Shown here piece by piece: positions 36,178 through 45,867 of a stretch of 64,000 bases of DNA. How positions within the stretch are numbered: the stretch's first letter is position 1; the number at the start of each line of letters is the position of its first letter. The notes below the pieces were generated by a model that saw nothing but the letters and a program-made list of their open reading frames with translations, searched no databases and was not told the origin of the DNA. The position numbers and the translations under genes were made by a program. Source of the stretch: Bacteroidales bacterium (GTDB lineage: Bacteria > Bacteroidota > Bacteroidia > Bacteroidales > Marinilabiliaceae); NCBI GenBank assembly GCA_024401295.1, contig JAKSLG010000001.1, positions 186,001-250,000 of the forward strand. The letters run 5' to 3'.

Positions 36178-37002
36178 ATGGCAAATTTTATACAACGAGC
36201 AATAACGGGCATCTTGTTCATTCTTGTGATAGGTGCAGCGCTCATTTTGAGCCCTGTTACGTATGCAATGATGATGGCATGCATTATTAGCCTTGCCACA
36301 AATGAATATTGCAAGATGATAAAGGCAGAAGGTCAACATCCACATTTCTTTCTCGCACTTGCAATCAATCTCGTTGCCTTCTCTCTTGGTTTTCTCGTCT
36401 ATTTTCAAGGCATCGATCCACGAAGCATCTTGTCGCTTATTGTCCTTTTGTGGGCAGTGTTCCTTGTTGAATTGTTTTCGCAGAACGACCGACCTATCTA
36501 TAATATTGGTTTGACGCTTTTGTGCAACATATATATAGGTTTGCCATTGGCTCTTTTGAACCTCGTTGCCTTCAAGAATGGAGCTTATGATTATCGTCCG
36601 ATTATTGCAATGTTTATTCTTTCGTGGGTGAATGATACCGGCGCTTATTTGTGTGGCGTAACAATGGGGCGACACAAGCTTTTTGAGAGAATTTCGCCTA
36701 AGAAGACTATTGAAGGATTCATTGGTGGCGTAGCACTCACAGTTGGTGTATCTGTACTCATGTGGTATTTGAATGATCTATATTGTGAATCAACACTTTC
36801 TCTTGAATTTTGCATTGCATGCGGCATCATAATGTCGGTTGTCGGTACATGTGGCGACTTGATAGAATCAATGTTTAAGCGTTCCGTCAACATAAAGGAC
36901 TCTGGTAATATACTGCCAGGACATGGTGGTGTGCTCGACAGGTTTGATGCGCTGATTTTTGCAGCTCCAATCGTCAGTTTGCTCTACTATTTCTTCATTT
37001 GA
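36178..37002 (+). CDS. cdsA: Phosphatidate cytidylyltransferase
   Basis: CdsA makes CDP-diacylglycerol, the precursor of all phospholipids. The 274-residue inner-membrane protein has about seven or eight hydrophobic segments and the family signature near the C-terminus, KRSVNIKDSGNILPGHGGVLDR, plus SPKKTIEGFIGG. I choose the ATG at 36178 over the adjacent TTG. psd follows 21 bp later, so the two genes of phosphatidylethanolamine synthesis are paired; pssA is not in the window. Confidence 0.95.
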   Translation: MANFIQRAITGILFILVIGAALILSPVTYAMMMACIISLATNEYCKMIKAEGQHPHFFLALAINLVAFSLGFLVYFQGIDPRSILSLIVLLWAVFLVELFSQNDRPIYNIGLTLLCNIYIGLPLALLNLVAFKNGAYDYRPIIAMFILSWVNDTGAYLCGVTMGRHKLFERISPKKTIEGFIGGVALTVGVSVLMWYLNDLYCESTLSLEFCIACGIIMSVVGTCGDLIESMFKRSVNIKDSGNILPGHGGVLDRFDALIFAAPIVSLLYYFFI

Positions 37003-37023
37003 ATTTTCTAATCATTTTTCAAA

Positions 37024-37677
37024 ATGACACTGCATAAAGAAGGATTTAAGACTATCGTCATTGCACTTGTGCTATTCGCACTTGTTAATATTGCAAGTTA
37101 CAGCCTTATTGGCGGGACAATTTCGCACATCGTGCTCTTTGTAACGGGTGTTGTTACGTTTATGGTAGTCAATTTTTTCCGTAGTCCAAATCGCCACTTC
37201 GTACGTCAAGAGGGTGCTATCATAGCCCCTGCTGATGGTAAGATTGTTGTGGTTGAGGAGGTTTTTGAACCGGAAATATTAAAGCAGAAGGCTCTTCAGG
37301 TTTCGATATTCATGTCTCCTCTTGATGTGCATATTAACTGGTATCCTGTTTCTGGCGAGGTGAAATTTAGTACTCATCAGAAAGGTAATCACAAAAAGGC
37401 ATATCTTCCAAAGTCTTCAACTGAAAACGAGCGTAGTACAGTGCTCATTGAGACGAAGAAAGGAACGAAGGTACTCGTACGACAGATTGCTGGTGCAATG
37501 GCTCGACGTGTTGTTTGCTATTCTGAAGAAGGGCAGCAGATTGAGCAGTCAAGTCAAATGGGCTTCATCAAGTTTGGCTCGCGTGTTGACCTCTTCTTGC
37601 CAATCGGAACGCAGATTGACGTTAAGCTTAAGGATAAGACCATCGGCGGACAGTCTATTCTCGGATGGCTTAAGTAG
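37024..37677 (+). CDS. psd: Phosphatidylserine decarboxylase proenzyme, short type
   Basis: Psd forms phosphatidylethanolamine. The 217-residue protein belongs to the short family. A membrane anchor covers about residues 8-50. APADGKIVVVEE and MSPLDVHINWYPVSG hold active-site residues. The self-cleavage site is Gly185-Ser186 in KFGSRVDLF, where Ser186 becomes the pyruvoyl group. Confidence 0.95.
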   Translation: MTLHKEGFKTIVIALVLFALVNIASYSLIGGTISHIVLFVTGVVTFMVVNFFRSPNRHFVRQEGAIIAPADGKIVVVEEVFEPEILKQKALQVSIFMSPLDVHINWYPVSGEVKFSTHQKGNHKKAYLPKSSTENERSTVLIETKKGTKVLVRQIAGAMARRVVCYSEEGQQIEQSSQMGFIKFGSRVDLFLPIGTQIDVKLKDKTIGGQSILGWLK

Positions 37678-37724
37678 GTGGAGTAAAATAAAAGGAAACT
37701 ATCAACTTTTAACTTGCTAATACA

Positions 37725-39140
37725 TTGAAAACCAGGGGTACATATTTTGATCTTATTGATCAGACCTATTACTTTCCGCAAGATGGTTTTGACTTGGAGA
37801 ATGGAAATCTTTTCTTCCATAATGTTTCTCTGAAATTTATAATTGAGAAATATGGTACTCCATTGAAGATTACGTATTTGCCGAAGATCGGAGATCAGAT
37901 TAAGCGAATTCGCAACTTGTTTAGCAAGGCTATTAAAACGCATGGCTATAAGGGTAATTATAAGTACTGCTATTGCACAAAAAGTTGCCATTTCTCTTTT
38001 GTCGTAAAAGAGACGCTTCAGTATCAGGTTCAGCTTGAAACTTCTTCAGCTTATGACCTTGATATTGTTCGCGAGCTTTATGAAGAAGGAACTATCAGCA
38101 AGGATATCATAATCATAAACAACGGTTCGAAGAGTGATTTATATCTTCAAAAAATCAAGATGATACAAGATCTTGGTTTTAAGAATGTTATCACTGTCCT
38201 TGATAGCAAGACGGAGCTACAACGTCTTTTGGACGTAATGAAGACTGATGTCGTCAATATTGGTATCCGAATGGCTATTGATGAAGAACCACAATCTGCA
38301 TATTATACATCACGACTCGGTATTCGTCCATCGGAGATTCTTAAGTTCTATAATGAGGAGATAAAGAATAATCCGCGTGTCAATCTTGAAATGTTCCATT
38401 TCTTTGTTGATTCTGGCATCAAGGATAATCTCTACTTCTGGGGCGTATTCCAAAAGGCTCTCTCTGTATATGCAGAACTTAAAAAGCAGTGTGAAAGCCT
38501 TCATATGATAGATCTTGGTGGCGGACTTCCTATTCGCAATAACCTTGGTTTTGAATATGATTACAAGTATATTATCAACGAACTCGTTCGTGGTATCAAG
38601 GAAGTCTGTGTCAATGAAGAGATTGACGAACCTGATATTCTGACGGAATTCGGTAAATATACTGTTGGTGAATCGGGTGCCGTAATTTTTAAAGTGGCTG
38701 AGGCTAAACAGCAGAATGATACGGAGTTATGGTATATTATTGATAATAGTCTGATGACCACTATTCCTGACTCATGGGGAATTTGCGAAAAGTTCATTCT
38801 TCTGCCTGTTAATAAGTGGGACAAGCCATATACAAGGGTGAATATTGGTGGTGTCACATGTGACCACGCCGATTACTATAACACGGAGGATTTGAACCAG
38901 CAGGTTTATCTGCCTCGTTTGTCAAAGGATGACGATGAACCTCTTTACATAGGTTTCTTCCATACAGGTGCATATCAGGATTCTATAAGCGGCTATGGTG
39001 GAATTAAACATTGCCTTATTCCATCGCCAAAGCATGTCGTTATCGATCGAGATGAAAATGGACAAATCATTGATTATCTGTTTAGTGAAGAGCAGAGCTC
39101 AGATGAAATGCTGAGAATTCTCGGTTACAACAGACGTTAA
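37725..39140 (+). CDS. speA: Fold III PLP decarboxylase, arginine decarboxylase type, TTG start
   Basis: This 471-residue PLP enzyme has the alanine-racemase-type barrel. The PLP lysine is Lys86 in YCYCTKSCHFSF, MIDLGGGLPI is the phosphate-binding region, and CDHADYY carries the Cys-x-x-Asp pair of this superfamily. It matches the short proteins annotated as arginine decarboxylase in Bacteroidota rather than the long SpeA of E. coli. Agmatine formation for polyamine synthesis is inferred, and a related diamino acid substrate is possible. No ATG lies near the conserved N-terminus, so the TTG at 37725 is the likely start. Confidence 0.82.
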   Translation: MKTRGTYFDLIDQTYYFPQDGFDLENGNLFFHNVSLKFIIEKYGTPLKITYLPKIGDQIKRIRNLFSKAIKTHGYKGNYKYCYCTKSCHFSFVVKETLQYQVQLETSSAYDLDIVRELYEEGTISKDIIIINNGSKSDLYLQKIKMIQDLGFKNVITVLDSKTELQRLLDVMKTDVVNIGIRMAIDEEPQSAYYTSRLGIRPSEILKFYNEEIKNNPRVNLEMFHFFVDSGIKDNLYFWGVFQKALSVYAELKKQCESLHMIDLGGGLPIRNNLGFEYDYKYIINELVRGIKEVCVNEEIDEPDILTEFGKYTVGESGAVIFKVAEAKQQNDTELWYIIDNSLMTTIPDSWGICEKFILLPVNKWDKPYTRVNIGGVTCDHADYYNTEDLNQQVYLPRLSKDDDEPLYIGFFHTGAYQDSISGYGGIKHCLIPSPKHVVIDRDENGQIIDYLFSEEQSSDEMLRILGYNRR

Positions 39141-39166
39141 GTATAAAAGTCTTAAATATAATATGG

Positions 39167-39192
39167 GCCTAGAGTTGATCTAGGCTTTTTTG
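39167..39192 (+). terminator. Terminator after speA
   Basis: GCCTAG and CTAGGC pair (39167-39172 with 39180-39185) with a 7-base loop, followed by six T residues. Confidence 0.88.
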
Positions 39193-39414
39193 TTTGTCGT
39201 TTGTGATAATCTTCAGATGACAACTAAAATTGGATCGGAAATGCCATTTCTGCATTTTTGAGATAAAAACATTGTGAAACTATTTGTCCTTGTAGAATTT
39301 TTTGTAATTTAGCTCCCCGTATTCTTGACGAGGATTTAAATGAATAATTCTTGTTGTTTACTAGTAGTCAACTGTTTGACTGCTGAACTAAATTCATGTT
39401 AAACTCTAAATAAA

Positions 39415-40812
39415 ATGAAAAAGACTAGTTTTCTTTCGCTTGTTGCGATGATTTTTGCGTCGACATCAATCATGGCTCAAACAACATGGTATGTATCAGC
39501 CTCAACAGGAGGTAATAAAAAAGCTGGTACTTCTGCCGATCTTCCACTCAAGAACATTCAGAAGGCAATTGATAAAGCTGCTGATGGCGATATCATTAAG
39601 GTCGCTGAAGGTAATTATTTCGGCACACTCGACAAGGGTAGCATCGAACTTTCTAAGCTCGTTACTATTGAGGGCGGTTACTCTTCAGATTTTTCAACAC
39701 GCGATGTTCTCAAGCATGCTACGACCATCATGCCTAACGCTGCATCTAATGGTACAGCTAATGGTTCGGGTACTATTGTTGTTGACTATTCAAAGCGCAA
39801 TGGTTATGCTATGGATAAGACAATAACTCGACTCCCAGATAACGGCAAGCTCGTTTTCGACGGACTTATCTTTGATCGTGGTAATTCTATTGCATATCGT
39901 TATAAGAAGGATAATCGCGAGGATGCCGGTTGGCCAGAGGGAATTGAAACTCCTATGATGCAGCCAATTGGAACAGCAGGTTTCAATGGCAATTTCTCTA
40001 GCGAGGCTACAATAGAGCCTGACGTTTTCACCAACGAAAGTCCTATCATAAGCCTCTCAACAACTCCAGTTCCTTACGAACTTACAATTAAGAATTGTGC
40101 ATTCATCAATTGCCCTAACTATGCAATTCGCGGATTGTTTGCCGGCAAGGCTACAATTAGCAATAATATCTTTGTAAATGTCCGCATGGCTGCTGTTGAA
40201 GTTCGAGGATGTGACAACAAGGTAAATGCTGAAATGTATTTCAACTACAATACTGTTCTATTCTGCTGGGCTCGTAAGAAAGATCTTGGTGATATGGGCT
40301 ATGGCTTCCGTTACATGCCAGGTACAAATCAGTATCTCGAACACAATATCATCGGTTGTACAACTTTCGCAGGTCTCGACCGCACTCACGTAGATAGCGA
40401 CAAAACAAAAGAAGCTAAGCGAGTAACTACTGCCAATCACAACCTTTTCTTCCTCAATAAGCAGGCTGACCTTACTCTCCCTGGTGGCGGTATGTTCCAG
40501 CGTATCTGGAATAAGCAGTTCGATGATGTTGATCAGCTCGCAGAAAGCGATGGCAACAAGGATCTCGATCCAAAGATGCTTCAAGGTATTATTGACGAAA
40601 CCTACCTCAACGAATTCCTTCATATCAGCTATACAGAGACTGCGAGCGTCGATCGTAATTCTGCCGCTAATCAGTTCCGCTCTGCTATGGGAATGAATAT
40701 TCAAGGTACTATTAGCAGCCGTGTTACGATGTATGCTAATCGCTACAACCACGACAAGGCGCTCAAGTTCTTTGGTGCAGTTAAAGGTTATGGTGCACAA
40801 ATGCCAAAATAG
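39415..40812 (+). CDS. Secreted parallel beta-helix protein
   Basis: This 465-residue protein has a signal peptide (about 1-21, ending SIMAQ). Next comes a DUF1565-like opening (TTWYVSASTGGNKKAGTSADLPLKNIQKAIDKAADGD is the region, residues 23-59), typical of right-handed parallel beta-helix proteins related to pectate lyases. The middle part has Asn-rich rungs such as LTIKNCAFINCPNYAIRGL and ATISNNIFVNV. No catalytic residues can be named. It has no Por-type sorting domain and no lipid Cys. It stands alone between two terminators, so context gives no substrate. Confidence 0.8.
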   Translation: MKKTSFLSLVAMIFASTSIMAQTTWYVSASTGGNKKAGTSADLPLKNIQKAIDKAADGDIIKVAEGNYFGTLDKGSIELSKLVTIEGGYSSDFSTRDVLKHATTIMPNAASNGTANGSGTIVVDYSKRNGYAMDKTITRLPDNGKLVFDGLIFDRGNSIAYRYKKDNREDAGWPEGIETPMMQPIGTAGFNGNFSSEATIEPDVFTNESPIISLSTTPVPYELTIKNCAFINCPNYAIRGLFAGKATISNNIFVNVRMAAVEVRGCDNKVNAEMYFNYNTVLFCWARKKDLGDMGYGFRYMPGTNQYLEHNIIGCTTFAGLDRTHVDSDKTKEAKRVTTANHNLFFLNKQADLTLPGGGMFQRIWNKQFDDVDQLAESDGNKDLDPKMLQGIIDETYLNEFLHISYTETASVDRNSAANQFRSAMGMNIQGTISSRVTMYANRYNHDKALKFFGAVKGYGAQMPK

Positions 40813-40836
40813 TATTATCAGATAATACGATATTGC

Positions 40837-40876
40837 AATGCTCTGCGACAATCCAAGTTGCAGAGCATTTTTTTTT
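40837..40876 (+). terminator. Terminator after the beta-helix gene
   Basis: AATGCTCTGC (40837-40846) and GCAGAGCATT (40860-40869) form a perfect stem followed by a long T run. Confidence 0.92.
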
Positions 40877-41039
40877 CTTGTCAATTAGAGCCGCAGACCA
40901 TAATTAACTTACATTGTCCGCGGTGCAAGTCTAAATTTTTTTCCCTTCAAAGTCAGCGGTCATCCTTGCTGTTGCATTGGCGTAAAAAAGCATCTGTGAA
41001 ATGTTAATTAAATCATAAGGGTATCACAAAAAAAGTAAC

Positions 41040-41047
41040 TATCTTTG
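41040..41047 (+). promoter_or_regulatory. ileS promoter -7 box
   Basis: TATCTTTG is an exact TAnnTTTG box. The start near 41054 rules out the most upstream in-frame TTG. The 160 bp before it (40880-41039) show no T-box-like leader or gene. Confidence 0.65.
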
Positions 41048-41107
41048 CATCGCCTTATTGTAGGTCATTGGCATTTGTCGTTGCCAATGGAAAAAATTAT
41101 TGTAAAG

Positions 41108-44100
41108 ATGACAAAGAAATTCACCGAGTATAAGGGCCTTGACCTTTCGCAGGTAGGCAAAGATGTGCTCCAGAAATGGACCGCAGACAATACGTTTGAG
41201 AATAGCTTGAAAGAACGCGAGGGACATCCGCATTTCGTGTTCTTCGATGGACCTCCATCAGCAAATGGTACGCCTGGTATCCACCATGTGATGGCGCGTG
41301 CAATAAAAGACTGTTTCTGTCGCTATAAGACTCAGCAAGGATTTTTTGTAAAACGTAAGGCGGGTTGGGATACTCATGGTCTTCCTGTTGAACTCGGTGT
41401 CGAGAAGATGCTTGGTATCACAAAAGAGGATATCGGTAAGAAAATCTCTGTCGATGGATACAACAGTGCATGTCGCAAGGAGGTTATGAAGTATATTGAT
41501 CTCTGGACCGATCTTACTCAGAAGATGGGTTATTGGATTGATATGGATGACCCATACATCACATACGACAACCGCTACATCGAAACGTTGTGGTATCTTC
41601 TCAAGCAGCTCTACGACAAGAAACTTCTTTACAAGGGATATACGATTCAGCCTTATTCACCGGCTGCTGGTACGGGCCTTTCAACTCACGAACTCAATCA
41701 GCCTGGTTGCTATCGTGATGTTAAAGATACCACGTTGACAGCTCAGTTTAAGGTGGTTAAGGACGAAAAAAGTCAGTTCCTCTTCGATGGCGCGGAACAT
41801 CAGGTATATTTCCTTGCGTGGACGACAACACCTTGGACTCTCCCTTCAAATACTGCTCTCTGTGTTGGCGAAAAGATTGTCTATAACAGAGTTGAGACAT
41901 TTAACGCATATACAGGCGAGGCTGTTACCGTTATACTTGCAAAAGATCTAATCGCCAGCTATTTTGCAAAAGAAGGTGAAGAAATGCCAATGGAATTCAA
42001 GGTTGGTGATAAAAAACTTCCATACCGCATAACTGCAGAATATACAGGTAAGCAACTCATCGGAATTCACTATGAGCAGCTCATGCCAATGCTCAAGCCG
42101 GCCGGAAAGGCATTTGAAGTGATTTCGGGCGACTATGTAACAACTTCAGATGGTACAGGTATCGTCCACATCGCGCCTAATTTTGGTGCAGATGATGCCA
42201 AGGTCGCTAAAAATTACGGCATATGCGCTCTTATGGTTAGCGATAAGGATGGCAAGGAAATGCCAATTGTTGATAAGCGAGGCCGTTTTGCTCTTCTTGA
42301 AGATCTTGATGCGGAATATGTTAAGAATTTCGTTAACCTTGAGGCATATAAGGAATTCGAGGGTCGCTATGTAAAGAATGCTTTTGACGACACTCTTACA
42401 GCAGACGATGCTACGCTTGATATAGATATTTCTGTTAAACTCAAGAAGGAAAACAAGGCTTTCCGCGTAGAAAAGCATGTCCATTCATATCCTCACTGCT
42501 GGAGAACAGACAAACCGGTTCTTTATTATCCTCTCGATTCATGGTTCATCAGAACTACGGCTCTTCGTGAGAGGATGATAGAACTCAATAATACTATCCG
42601 TTGGAAACCTCAATCAACAGGTTCGGGCCGTTTCGGTAACTGGCTTGAGAATCTTCAGGATTGGAACCTCTCTCGTTCTCGTTATTGGGGCACTCCTCTT
42701 CCTATCTGGCGTACCGAAGATGGGAAAGAAGAGATTTGTATAGGTTCTATGCAGGAACTTATGGCCGAGATTGAAAAGGCTGTCAAGGCGGGTGTCATGA
42801 CAGAAAACCCATATAAGAATTTCAAGGTGGGTGATATGTCGGCTGAAAATTATGATCCTAAGAATATTGATCTCCATCGACCATATATCGATTCTGTAGT
42901 TCTTGTCAGTGCAAGCGGCAAGCCAATGCATCGTGAGCCAGACCTTATTGACGTTTGGTTTGATTCAGGAGCAATGCCATTTGCACAGTACCATTATCCT
43001 TTTGAAAATAAGGATACACTTCCATTCCCTGCAGATTTCATCGCAGAGGGTGTCGATCAGACTCGTGGATGGTTCTTTACATTGCATGCTATTGCAACAA
43101 TGTGCTTCGATAGTGTGGCATTCAAGAATGTGATCTCAAATGGTCTTGTCCTCGACAAGAATGGTAACAAGATGTCAAAGCGACTCGGCAATGCCGTTAA
43201 TCCATTTGAAGTTATCGACCAATATGGTGCAGATGCAGTCCGTTGGTATATGATTACCAACTCACAACCTTGGGATAACCTCAAGTTTGACGTGGCTGGC
43301 GTTGATGAAGTGAAACGTAAATTCTTCGGAACGCTTTACAATACGTATTCTTTCTTTGCCTTGTATGCCAACATTGATGGCTTTACGGGTACAGAAAAGC
43401 AGGTGCCGCTTGCTAATCGTCCAGAAATTGATCGTTGGATCATTTCACTTCTCAACAGTCTTGTCGCAGAAGTAACTGATGCTTACGAGAATTTTGAACC
43501 GACACGCGCTGGTCGTGCTATTCAGGATTTCGTAATGGAGAACCTTTCAAACTGGTATGTTCGCCTCAACCGCAAGCGTTTCTGGGGTGGTGAAATGAAC
43601 GAGGATAAACTCGCTGCATATCAGACGCTCCACGAATGTCTTGAAAAGGTTGTGCTCATGAGTGCGCCAATTGCACCATTCATTACAGACCGAATTTTCA
43701 CAGATCTCAATGCCGTTTCTGGCAAGTATAAAGAGACAACCGTACACCTCGCAGCTTTCCCTAAAGCTGATACTTCGTTAATCGACAAGGGACTCGAAGA
43801 AAGAATGTATTATGCTCAGGCACTTTCGTCTATGATTCTTGCTCTTCGTAGAAAGAGTAACCTCAAGGTGCGCCAGCCGTTGAGCAAAATCATGATTCCT
43901 ATTCTCGATGACAAGTTCCAAAGTCAGATAGAAAGCATCAAGAATCTTATCCTCACAGAGGTCAACGTGAAGGAAATTGAATTCCTCACTGATACTGATG
44001 GTGTTTTGGTTAAGAAGATAAAGGCTAATTTCAAGACTCTTGGAAAACGCTACGGCAAGCTCATGAAGCAGCTCGCTGCTCAGATCGGTCAGATGACTTC

Positions 44101-44539
44101 GCACGAGATTTCAGAGTTTGAGAAGGCTGGCACATGGAAGATTAATGTTGATGGCCAGGATGCAGAGCTCACTCTTGAGGATGTTGAAATCACTTCGGAA
44201 GACATCCCAGGATGGCTTGTAGCAAATGAAGGAAAACTCACGGTGGCTCTCGATATTCAGGTGACTCCGGAGCTTCGTGAAGAGGGTATTGCTCGAGAGT
44301 TTATCAATCGCATTCAGAATATCAGAAAAGATTCTGGATTTGACGTTACTGACAAGATTGTTGTGAAAATTGCTCCTCATGATGCGATTAACAGTTCTAT
44401 TGAGCATTTCGGTAACTATATCGGACAGCAGACACTTGCCAATGAAGTCAAGATTGTTGATGGCCTTAATGAGCAAAATGCTACCAAGGTTGATATCGAC
44501 GAAGAGATAATAACTTTTGTGAGCGTTGCAAAAGCATAA
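41108..44539 (+). CDS. ileS: Isoleucyl-tRNA synthetase
   Basis: This class I synthetase charges tRNA-Ile and edits valine. The 1143-residue protein has the HIGH-type motif GTPGIHH (about residues 54-60), the CP1 editing domain (about 190-430; TTPWTLPSNTALCVG), DVWFDSGAMPFAQ, and KMSKRLGNAVNP (about 688). The extended C-terminus lacks the four-Cys zinc knuckle of E. coli IleRS, which suits the eukaryote-like group. I choose ATG 41108 (MTKKFTEYKG) by similarity to family starts; ATG 41087 is possible. Confidence 0.96.
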   Translation: MTKKFTEYKGLDLSQVGKDVLQKWTADNTFENSLKEREGHPHFVFFDGPPSANGTPGIHHVMARAIKDCFCRYKTQQGFFVKRKAGWDTHGLPVELGVEKMLGITKEDIGKKISVDGYNSACRKEVMKYIDLWTDLTQKMGYWIDMDDPYITYDNRYIETLWYLLKQLYDKKLLYKGYTIQPYSPAAGTGLSTHELNQPGCYRDVKDTTLTAQFKVVKDEKSQFLFDGAEHQVYFLAWTTTPWTLPSNTALCVGEKIVYNRVETFNAYTGEAVTVILAKDLIASYFAKEGEEMPMEFKVGDKKLPYRITAEYTGKQLIGIHYEQLMPMLKPAGKAFEVISGDYVTTSDGTGIVHIAPNFGADDAKVAKNYGICALMVSDKDGKEMPIVDKRGRFALLEDLDAEYVKNFVNLEAYKEFEGRYVKNAFDDTLTADDATLDIDISVKLKKENKAFRVEKHVHSYPHCWRTDKPVLYYPLDSWFIRTTALRERMIELNNTIRWKPQSTGSGRFGNWLENLQDWNLSRSRYWGTPLPIWRTEDGKEEICIGSMQELMAEIEKAVKAGVMTENPYKNFKVGDMSAENYDPKNIDLHRPYIDSVVLVSASGKPMHREPDLIDVWFDSGAMPFAQYHYPFENKDTLPFPADFIAEGVDQTRGWFFTLHAIATMCFDSVAFKNVISNGLVLDKNGNKMSKRLGNAVNPFEVIDQYGADAVRWYMITNSQPWDNLKFDVAGVDEVKRKFFGTLYNTYSFFALYANIDGFTGTEKQVPLANRPEIDRWIISLLNSLVAEVTDAYENFEPTRAGRAIQDFVMENLSNWYVRLNRKRFWGGEMNEDKLAAYQTLHECLEKVVLMSAPIAPFITDRIFTDLNAVSGKYKETTVHLAAFPKADTSLIDKGLEERMYYAQALSSMILALRRKSNLKVRQPLSKIMIPILDDKFQSQIESIKNLILTEVNVKEIEFLTDTDGVLVKKIKANFKTLGKRYGKLMKQLAAQIGQMTSHEISEFEKAGTWKINVDGQDAELTLEDVEITSEDIPGWLVANEGKLTVALDIQVTPELREEGIAREFINRIQNIRKDSGFDVTDKIVVKIAPHDAINSSIEHFGNYIGQQTLANEVKIVDGLNEQNATKVDIDEEIITFVSVAKA

Positions 44540-44546
44540 ATAGATA

Positions 44547-44578
44547 ATGAAGGGCAATGAACTATCATTGCTCTTCAT
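44547..44578 (+). terminator. Stable hairpin between ileS and the traR/dksA gene
   Basis: ATGAAGGGCAATGA (44547-44560) pairs with TCATTGCTCTTCAT (44565-44578), with one G-U and an ACTA loop. The T run after it is weak (CTTTAC), so it may be a partial terminator or an mRNA-processing or stability element. Confidence 0.55.
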
Positions 44579-44623
44579 CTTTACTAAACAATAAACCAAC
44601 TACACTAAAAAAAACTAAGTCCC

Positions 44624-44998
44624 ATGGCAGAGAAGTTGAGATATTCAGACGAAGAACTCCAGGAGTTTAAGGAGTTGATATTGAGCAAACTGGAGCTCGC
44701 TCAGCGTGACTATGAAATGTTCAATGCTGCAATTACGCACGTAGGTGAAAATGGAACACAAGATACATCTCCAACATTCCATGCACTTGAAGATGGCGGT
44801 GAAGATTTGAGCAAGGAAGAGGCAGGTCGTCTGGCAGCTCGTCAGCTCAAGTTTATACAGAATCTGAAGGCAGCACTTGTTCGCATTGAGAATAAGACAT
44901 ATGGCGTATGTCGCGAAACCGGAAAGCTGATACCTAAAGAGCGCCTTATGGCTGTTCCTCATGCAACTCTTAGCATTGAAGCGAAGAACAAACAATAA
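44624..44998 (+). CDS. TraR/DksA-family protein lacking the zinc-finger cysteines
   Basis: This 124-residue protein has a long N-terminal coiled coil (about 8-90) and a C-terminal TraR/DksA segment YGVCRETGKLIPKERLMAVP. DksA-type proteins insert a coiled coil into the RNA polymerase secondary channel. Only Cys96 of the usual four metal-binding Cys is present; the others are replaced, as in similar Bacteroidota proteins. Whether it acts on polymerase is not known. lspA starts 8 bp downstream. Confidence 0.85.
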   Translation: MAEKLRYSDEELQEFKELILSKLELAQRDYEMFNAAITHVGENGTQDTSPTFHALEDGGEDLSKEEAGRLAARQLKFIQNLKAALVRIENKTYGVCRETGKLIPKERLMAVPHATLSIEAKNKQ

Positions 44999-45006
44999 GA
45001 GAAACT

Positions 45007-45639
45007 ATGACTCGAAATGCAAAAATAGCGATTGGTGTTATTGTCGCCGTGCTTGCTATAGATCAGATAATTAAAATCTGGATTAAGACGCACATGATGC
45101 TTGGCGAAAGTATCGAAATAACATCATGGTTCTATATCCACTTCGTGGAGAATAATGGAATGGCTTTTGGCATGGAAATGGGAGGTGGCATAGGCAAATT
45201 GCTCCTTTCTCTTTTCCGTATTGTTGCAGTCGGTGGTATTGGTTACTACCTGGTGCGCTTGTGTAAAGGTGTCGTTCCTGTAACAACTTTTTTGGTTGTT
45301 CTTATCTCTATGATTTTAGCAGGTGCAGTGGGAAATATCCTGGATTCTGTTTTCTATGGAGTTTTCTTTGATTCGAGTTATGGGCAGATAGCCTCATTTC
45401 TTCCGAGTGATGGAGGATATAGTACGTGGCTTCATGGTCGTGTCGTAGATATGTTTTATTTTCCTCTCATAGAAGGACGTTTTCCAGAATGGGTGCCTTT
45501 TTGGGGTGATGAAACATTTATTTTCTTCCGACCAGTGTTCAATTTTGCTGATGCATCAATTTCTGTCGGAATTATAGCATTGCTGTTGTTTAGAAGCAAC
45601 GAATTGAGCGAAATCTGGAATAAGTTATCTGAAAAATGA
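45007..45639 (+). CDS. lspA: Lipoprotein signal peptidase (signal peptidase II)
   Basis: LspA is an inner-membrane aspartyl protease that removes the signal from prolipoproteins. The 210-residue protein has four membrane segments, NNGMAFGM after the first, and the two catalytic Asp residues in GNILDSVFYG and FNFADASISVG. It is longer than the E. coli enzyme because of an insertion of about 40 residues between these motifs, which is common in Bacteroidota. The ileS-traR-lspA order is conserved in the phylum. Confidence 0.95.
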   Translation: MTRNAKIAIGVIVAVLAIDQIIKIWIKTHMMLGESIEITSWFYIHFVENNGMAFGMEMGGGIGKLLLSLFRIVAVGGIGYYLVRLCKGVVPVTTFLVVLISMILAGAVGNILDSVFYGVFFDSSYGQIASFLPSDGGYSTWLHGRVVDMFYFPLIEGRFPEWVPFWGDETFIFFRPVFNFADASISVGIIALLLFRSNELSEIWNKLSEK

Positions 45640-45737
45640 CATGATGTTACATTCAGAAAAGTAGCTTTTTGAGTGCAGGTAACAAATGTAAACCCAAAAA
45701 TTACTTTTTTGTGAACATCTGATACATAATGAAACTA

Positions 45738-45867
45738 TAATTTTGCAGTACAAAGGTCTCGTGAGAGATTAGTTTGTTCATATTTGTGTATTGCAAATAG
45801 ATAAGGTTTTCATTTTTGTTGTGTTAATAAGGTTCGCTCGAAAAAGTTCTTGCGAACCTTTTTTTTG
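45738..45867 (+). ncRNA. Possible small RNA or attenuated leader upstream of birA
   Basis: TAATTTTG (45738-45745) is an exact -7 box, predicting a start near 45752. AAGGTTCGC (45829-45837) and GCGAACCTT (45852-45860) plus a run of T form a strong terminator ending at about 45867, 8 bases before the birA ATG. The result would be an RNA of about 115 bases. Either it is a small RNA, or it is a birA leader in which readthrough is controlled. Confidence 0.45.

Noticed and set aside
40880..41107. T-box or other aminoacyl-tRNA-sensing leader before ileS
   Set aside because: The promoter box lies only about 60 bases before the start, leaving no room; no T-box core was seen.
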